DNA of 8,090 bases from the NCBI GenBank assembly GCA_026400595.1, contig JAPLOT010000240.1:1-8090 (forward strand), read 5' to 3'. The DNA is from Alphaproteobacteria bacterium (GTDB taxonomy: Bacteria > Pseudomonadota > Alphaproteobacteria > Rhizobiales > Aestuariivirgaceae). The position numbers and the translations under genes are program-made. Below are positions 6,421 through 8,090 of the stretch, piece by piece (positions within the stretch are counted from its first letter, which is position 1; each line of letters starts with the position of its first letter). The notes beneath the pieces were generated by a model that had not been told where the DNA came from, ran no database searches, and saw only the letters and a program-made list of their open reading frames with translations.

Positions 6421-7256
6421 TTGGACGTCGCGGCTTCGCTTTCGGCGTTGGCGATCAGATTCATGATCGATGCGGCGGTTTCTTCCACCGAGCGCCGGGT
6501 GACGTCAATCATCGGCCAATTGTTTTCGGTGCAAAGCGACTTGATGAGGACCATTTCCTGCGTGATGTGCCGCGGATCCGCATAGTCCGTCGTACGCCCC
6601 TCATGCAATGAGAGCAGCCTGTTGCGCCGGATTTGCGCGATGCGGTCGGCAGAGGCGATGAGTCCCACGATCAGCTTGTTCTTGAGTTCGAACACCTGCG
6701 GCGGAACCGGGATGCCGAGGATCACGGGAATGTTCGCCGCGCGGATGCCACGCTGGGCCAGATAGATGGATGTCGGTGTCTTGGAGGTCCGGCTGATCCC
6801 CATGATGATGACATCGGCCTTGTCGAGATCGGCAACGTTCTGGCCATCGTCATGGCTCATGGTGAACTGTAGAGCGTCAATTCGTCGGAAGTATTCGGCA
6901 TTGAGGACATGCTGGCCGGCAACCTGAGGGGTGGTCTCGGCGTTGAGATATTGCGCGAGGATGTTGATGACCGGATCAAGGATGGAGATACAGGGAAGGC
7001 CGAGTCCCTGGCAGCGGTCCTCGAGTTGCTTGCGGAGGTCAGGTGAAATGATGGTGAAGAGCACGATGCCGGGCTGCTGTTCGATCTGGTCGAGAACGCG
7101 GCTCAGCTGCTTCGGCGTTCGGATCAGCGCATAGATGTGCTCGATCGGACGATAGGCGGCATATTGCGCGGTGGCAGCGCGCGCGACGGTATTCAGCGTT
7201 TCGCCGGTTGCATCCGATATCAGATGAAGGTGGAAGAAGCGATTAGAACCGGGCAC
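6417..7256 (-). CDS. ppsR: PEP synthase regulatory protein (DUF299 kinase/pyrophosphorylase)
   Basis: PpsR-family enzymes switch phosphoenolpyruvate synthase (or pyruvate phosphate dikinase) off by ADP-dependent phosphorylation of a threonine and on again by phosphate-dependent pyrophosphorylation. The 279-residue length is typical. Visible signs are FHLHLISDATGETL at 8-21, MSHDDGQ at 133-139, the P-loop-like GISRTSKTPTS at 153-163, and DVTRRSVEETAA at 251-262. The start is GTG with GGTGG 6 bases upstream on the coding strand. It is the only start available, because an in-frame TAA lies seven codons upstream (7275-7277). This is the RP001 homologue that borders the Caulobacter and Rickettsia origins opposite hemE. 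It heads the ppsR-maf-aroE-coaE-dnaQ operon and diverges from hemE, so its promoter should lie within the origin region. No target PpsA or PpdK gene is in the window. Confidence 0.96.
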   Translation of the reverse strand: MPGSNRFFHLHLISDATGETLNTVARAATAQYAAYRPIEHIYALIRTPKQLSRVLDQIEQQPGIVLFTIISPDLRKQLEDRCQGLGLPCISILDPVINILAQYLNAETTPQVAGQHVLNAEYFRRIDALQFTMSHDDGQNVADLDKADVIIMGISRTSKTPTSIYLAQRGIRAANIPVILGIPVPPQVFELKNKLIVGLIASADRIAQIRRNRLLSLHEGRTTDYADPRHITQEMVLIKSLCTENNWPMIDVTRRSVEETAASIMNLIANAESEAATSK

Positions 7257-7258
7257 GG

Positions 7259-7267
7259 ATATCCACC
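7259..7267 (+). other. DnaA-box-like site ATATCCACC overlapping ppsR ribosome-binding site
   Basis: Seven of nine positions match TTATCCACA. The CCACC end is also the complement of the GGTGG that serves as the ppsR Shine-Dalgarno sequence, so the match may reflect the ribosome-binding site alone. It would be meaningful only if DnaA also controls ppsR. Confidence 0.25.
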
Positions 7268-7282
7268 GACCTGTTTACAACA

Positions 7283-7291
7283 TGTGGGCAA
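7283..7291 (-). other. DnaA-box-like site TTGCCCACA
   Basis: The minus-strand 9-mer keeps TT and the CCACA half of the DnaA box (7 of 9). It lies near the ppsR end of the region, well away from the AT-rich core, and is a weak candidate. Confidence 0.3.
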
Positions 7292-7293
7292 GT

Positions 7294-7330
7294 CAGGCTG
7301 CCTGGGGCGTTAGCCTGTCGGGTGCCCAGG
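7294..7330. repeat. Overlapping GC-rich inverted repeats upstream of ppsR
   Basis: Three mutually exclusive pairings share this stretch: CAGGC/GCCTG around one base (7294-7304), CAGGCT/AGCCTG around 12 bases (7294-7299 with 7312-7317), and CCTGGG/CCCAGG around 18 bases (7301-7306 with 7325-7330). On the minus strand they could lie in the ppsR leader as alternative stems, if transcription starts farther upstream. There is no U-run, so it is not a standard terminator. Confidence 0.4.
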
Positions 7331-7385
7331 ATTGCTTCAGACTTCTCAACACGGCAGAAGAAGACGATCATCGCGAAACTATAGC

Positions 7386-7419
7386 GGGGAAAACATCTGT
7401 TGGGGAAAACTCTGGAAAA
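7386..7419 (+). repeat. Short direct repeats GGGGAAAAC (two exact copies plus a partial)
   Basis: GGGGAAAAC occurs at 7386-7394 and again at 7402-7410, 16 bp apart. A degenerate GGAAAA follows at 7414-7419, 10 bp (one helical turn) after the matching part of the second copy. The array ends about 27 bases before the AT-rich core. Clustered, phased short repeats beside an unwinding region resemble initiator-binding arrays; the binding partner is unknown. Confidence 0.5.
7401..7409 (-). other. DnaA-box-like site TTTTCCCCA within GGGGAAAAC repeats
   Basis: The minus-strand 9-mer matches TTATCCACA at seven of nine positions. It coincides with the second copy of the GGGGAAAAC repeat, so the repeats may themselves be low-affinity initiator sites. 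The first copy (7385-7393) matches only six of nine. Confidence 0.3.
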
Positions 7420-7446
7420 GCATCGACAGCCAGCCGATGGCCTCCG

Positions 7447-7461
7447 TTAACAATTTGTTAA
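7447..7461. promoter_or_regulatory. CtrA-type box, perfect TTAA-N7-TTAA (also 15-bp inverted repeat)
   Basis: TTAACAATTTGTTAA matches the CtrA full-site pattern TTAA-N7-TTAA exactly, and its arms TTAACAA/TTGTTAA are a perfect inverted repeat around one central base. CtrA is the alphaproteobacterial cell-cycle response regulator that represses initiation at the Caulobacter origin. The same bases (7448-7460) match the IHF pattern WATCAANNNNTTR with one mismatch. Occupancy by either protein is inferred. Confidence 0.6.
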
Positions 7462-7467
7462 GACAAG

Positions 7468-7483
7468 TTAAAATTCTCCTAAC
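7468..7483 (+). promoter_or_regulatory. Second CtrA-type box, TTAA-N7-CTAAC
   Basis: TTAA, seven bases, then CTAAC differs from the Caulobacter TTAA-N7-TTAAC consensus at one position. It begins 21 bp after the first box, about two helical turns, so two dimers could lie on the same face of the DNA. Both boxes sit within the AT-rich core. Confidence 0.5.
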
Positions 7484-7497
7484 AGGATTGGCCTCTT

Positions 7498-7528
7498 TTG
7501 ACTAAACATTGTCCGATGACGCTTTGTG
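7498..7528 (+). promoter_or_regulatory. Weak hemE promoter candidate
   Basis: TTGACT at 7498-7503 matches five of six bases of the TTGACA -35 box. Seventeen bases on, GCTTTGTG at 7521-7528 only loosely resembles the Caulobacter -10 pattern GCTANAWC. The spacing suits a standard sigma factor, but the -10 is poor. A promoter is needed in this interval, and this is the best -35 I see. Confidence 0.25.
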
Positions 7529-7535
7529 TGGATTG
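7527..7535 (-). other. DnaA-box-like site CAATCCACA
   Basis: Read on the minus strand, this 9-mer keeps the ATCCACA core of the DnaA box TTATCCACA (7 of 9) and differs only at the first two bases. It is the best DnaA candidate in the origin region. It lies 16 bases from the TTATCCCCT candidate on the other strand. Confidence 0.5.
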
Positions 7536-7550
7536 TTTCTGACAGCCGCG

Positions 7551-7559
7551 TTATCCCCT
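7551..7559 (+). other. DnaA-box-like site TTATCCCCT
   Basis: Seven of nine positions match TTATCCACA, with the first six exact. It is oriented opposite to the 7527-7535 site. It could be a weak DnaA site of the kind used only by DnaA-ATP; this is inferred. Confidence 0.4.
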
Positions 7560-7595
7560 GTTCCGGTGGTAAAACTAAAGAAACACTAAGGTTAA

Positions 7596-7612
7596 GAGAC
7601 TCTTTTAGTCTC
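7596..7612 (+). repeat. Hairpin with GANTC site in hemE leader
   Basis: GAGACT (7596-7601) and AGTCTC (7607-7612) form perfect 6-bp arms around CTTTT, ending 3 bases before the GCAGG Shine-Dalgarno sequence of hemE. The left arm includes GACTC (7598-7602), a GANTC site of the kind methylated by CcrM. It could be an mRNA stem-loop near the ribosome-binding site or a protein site; neither is shown. Confidence 0.5.
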
Positions 7613-7627
7613 AGTGCAGGTATAGGA

Positions 7628-8090
7628 ATGACGAACCCTCTTCTCGATGTCCTGTCCGGACGTCAGCCCGCCCGCCGGCCCATCTGGTTCATGCGTCAGG
7701 CCGGCCGCTATCTTCCGGAGTATCGGAAGGTCAGAGCGGAGGCGGGATCGTTTCTGGATCTCTGCTATACGCCCCGGCTGGCCGCCGAGGTCACTTTGCA
7801 GCCCCTGCGCCGCTATGATCTCGATGCGGCCATCCTGTTTGCCGATATTCTCGTTGTGCCCCAGGCCATGGGATTGGGCGTTCGCTTTGCAGAAGGCGAG
7901 GGTCCTATCCTTGAAAAGGTAGGCAACGCTGCCGAGGTTGGTCGTCTCAAGCCGCTGTCGTTGTCCACTGAGGTATCCAAGGTCTGCGAGACCGTGAGCC
8001 TGCTGCGGAAGGAATTGAGCGCGTCGATCGGATTGATCGGTTTTTGCGGCGGTCCATGGACAGTCGCAAGCTATATGGTTGAGGGTGGTA
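7628..8090 (+). CDS. hemE: Uroporphyrinogen decarboxylase (5' part, runs off window)
   Basis: HemE decarboxylates the four acetate side chains of uroporphyrinogen III to give coproporphyrinogen III in heme synthesis. The reading frame is open from the ATG to the window edge, giving 154 complete codons of a protein usually near 340 residues. Both family signatures are present: PIWFMRQAGRYLPEYR at 18-33, with substrate-binding R23 and R27, and GFCGGPWTVASYMVEGG at 137-153. The conserved catalytic-site aspartate is D73 in FADIL. The ATG has GCAGG ending 7 bases upstream, and the N-terminus MTNPLLDVL fits the family's short lead-in. It diverges from ppsR across the presumed replication origin, the arrangement known from Caulobacter, where the origin overlaps hemE promoter activity. 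The C-terminal half is outside the window, so its integrity cannot be judged. Confidence 0.96.
   Translation, partial: MTNPLLDVLSGRQPARRPIWFMRQAGRYLPEYRKVRAEAGSFLDLCYTPRLAAEVTLQPLRRYDLDAAILFADILVVPQAMGLGVRFAEGEGPILEKVGNAAEVGRLKPLSLSTEVSKVCETVSLLRKELSASIGLIGFCGGPWTVASYMVEGG

Larger units (their letters stand above)
7446..7483. other. AT-rich core, candidate DNA-unwinding element
   Basis: By hand count only 10 of these 38 bases are G or C (about 26%), against flanking coding DNA that is far richer in GC. The stretch contains three TTAA tetramers (7447, 7458, 7468) and an AAAATT run. An AT-rich segment next to DnaA-box matches is the usual site of initial strand opening. The unwinding role is inferred. 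Confidence 0.6.
7257..7627. other. Putative chromosomal replication origin (oriC, Caulobacter Cori type)
   Basis: This 371-bp stretch between divergent ppsR and hemE contains no plausible gene. It sits where the Caulobacter origin lies, between hemE and the RP001 homologue. It has an AT-rich core in otherwise high-GC DNA, TTAA-N7-TTAA motifs as bound by CtrA, several 7-of-9 matches to the DnaA box TTATCCACA, and short direct and inverted repeats. Promoters for ppsR and hemE should overlap it. Assignment is by synteny plus motifs. No DnaA box is a perfect match, so I stop short of certainty. Confidence 0.8.

Noticed and set aside
5102..6585. Long plus-strand frames opposite aroE, maf and ppsR
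   Set aside because: All are shadows of well-supported minus-strand genes and have no plausible ribosome-binding context of their own.
7516..7542. Tiny ATG frame of eight codons in the origin region
   Set aside because: It is too short, has no ribosome-binding site, and lies over the best DnaA-box candidate.
7592..7606. TTAA-N7-TTTT as a third CtrA box near hemE
   Set aside because: Only one half-site is intact. The match overlaps the hairpin and is too weak to list.
1..8090. Mobile elements, CRISPR arrays, tRNA or rRNA genes, toxin or defence genes
   Set aside because: I saw no terminal repeats, transposase motifs, spaced repeat arrays or RNA-gene signatures, and almost the whole window is accounted for by core genes.

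Overview
The window is high-GC and looks like alphaproteobacterial chromosome core, with no sign of mobile or accessory DNA. The class-level call rests on gene order: hemE diverging from the PEP synthase regulator gene (ppsR, the RP001/DUF299 family), then maf, aroE, coaE and dnaQ, with a convergent secB, and a further Tim44-like, mltA and Smr cluster. In Caulobacter crescentus the replication origin lies between hemE and the RP001 homologue. The SecB core and the DnaQ, TimA and PpsR proteins also look alphaproteobacterial to me. I cannot name a genus.

Layout from left to right. Positions 24-2472 hold three minus-strand genes, transcribed timA (Tim44-like) > mltA (lytic transglycosylase) > Smr-domain protein, with 4-base start/stop overlaps. 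Positions 2473-2588 are a short divergent control region containing a perfect 14-bp palindrome. Plus-strand fxsA (TTG start) and secB follow. secB runs tail-to-tail into dnaQ, and their stop codons overlap. Positions 3706-7256 are a minus-strand five-gene operon, transcribed ppsR > maf > aroE > coaE > dnaQ, in which every junction is an ATGA overlap.

Positions 7257-7627 (371 bp, no gene) are best read as the chromosomal replication origin. This stretch has an AT-rich core, two CtrA-type TTAA-N7-TTAA motifs one of which is perfect, several degenerate DnaA-box matches, short GGGGAAAAC repeats and hairpins. Plus-strand hemE starts at 7628 and runs off the right edge.

The genes are housekeeping: carbon-flux control (PpsR), nucleotide sanitation (Maf), shikimate and CoA synthesis (AroE, CoaE), replication proofreading (DnaQ), protein export (SecB), cell-wall turnover (MltA), inner-membrane proteins (TimA, FxsA) and heme synthesis (HemE). 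They share an origin-proximal location more than one pathway. I see no novel enzymatic system. The most valuable signals are the origin architecture, the chain of start/stop overlaps without Shine-Dalgarno sequences, the Lys/Ala/Pro-rich extension on SecB, and the symmetric timA/fxsA promoter.
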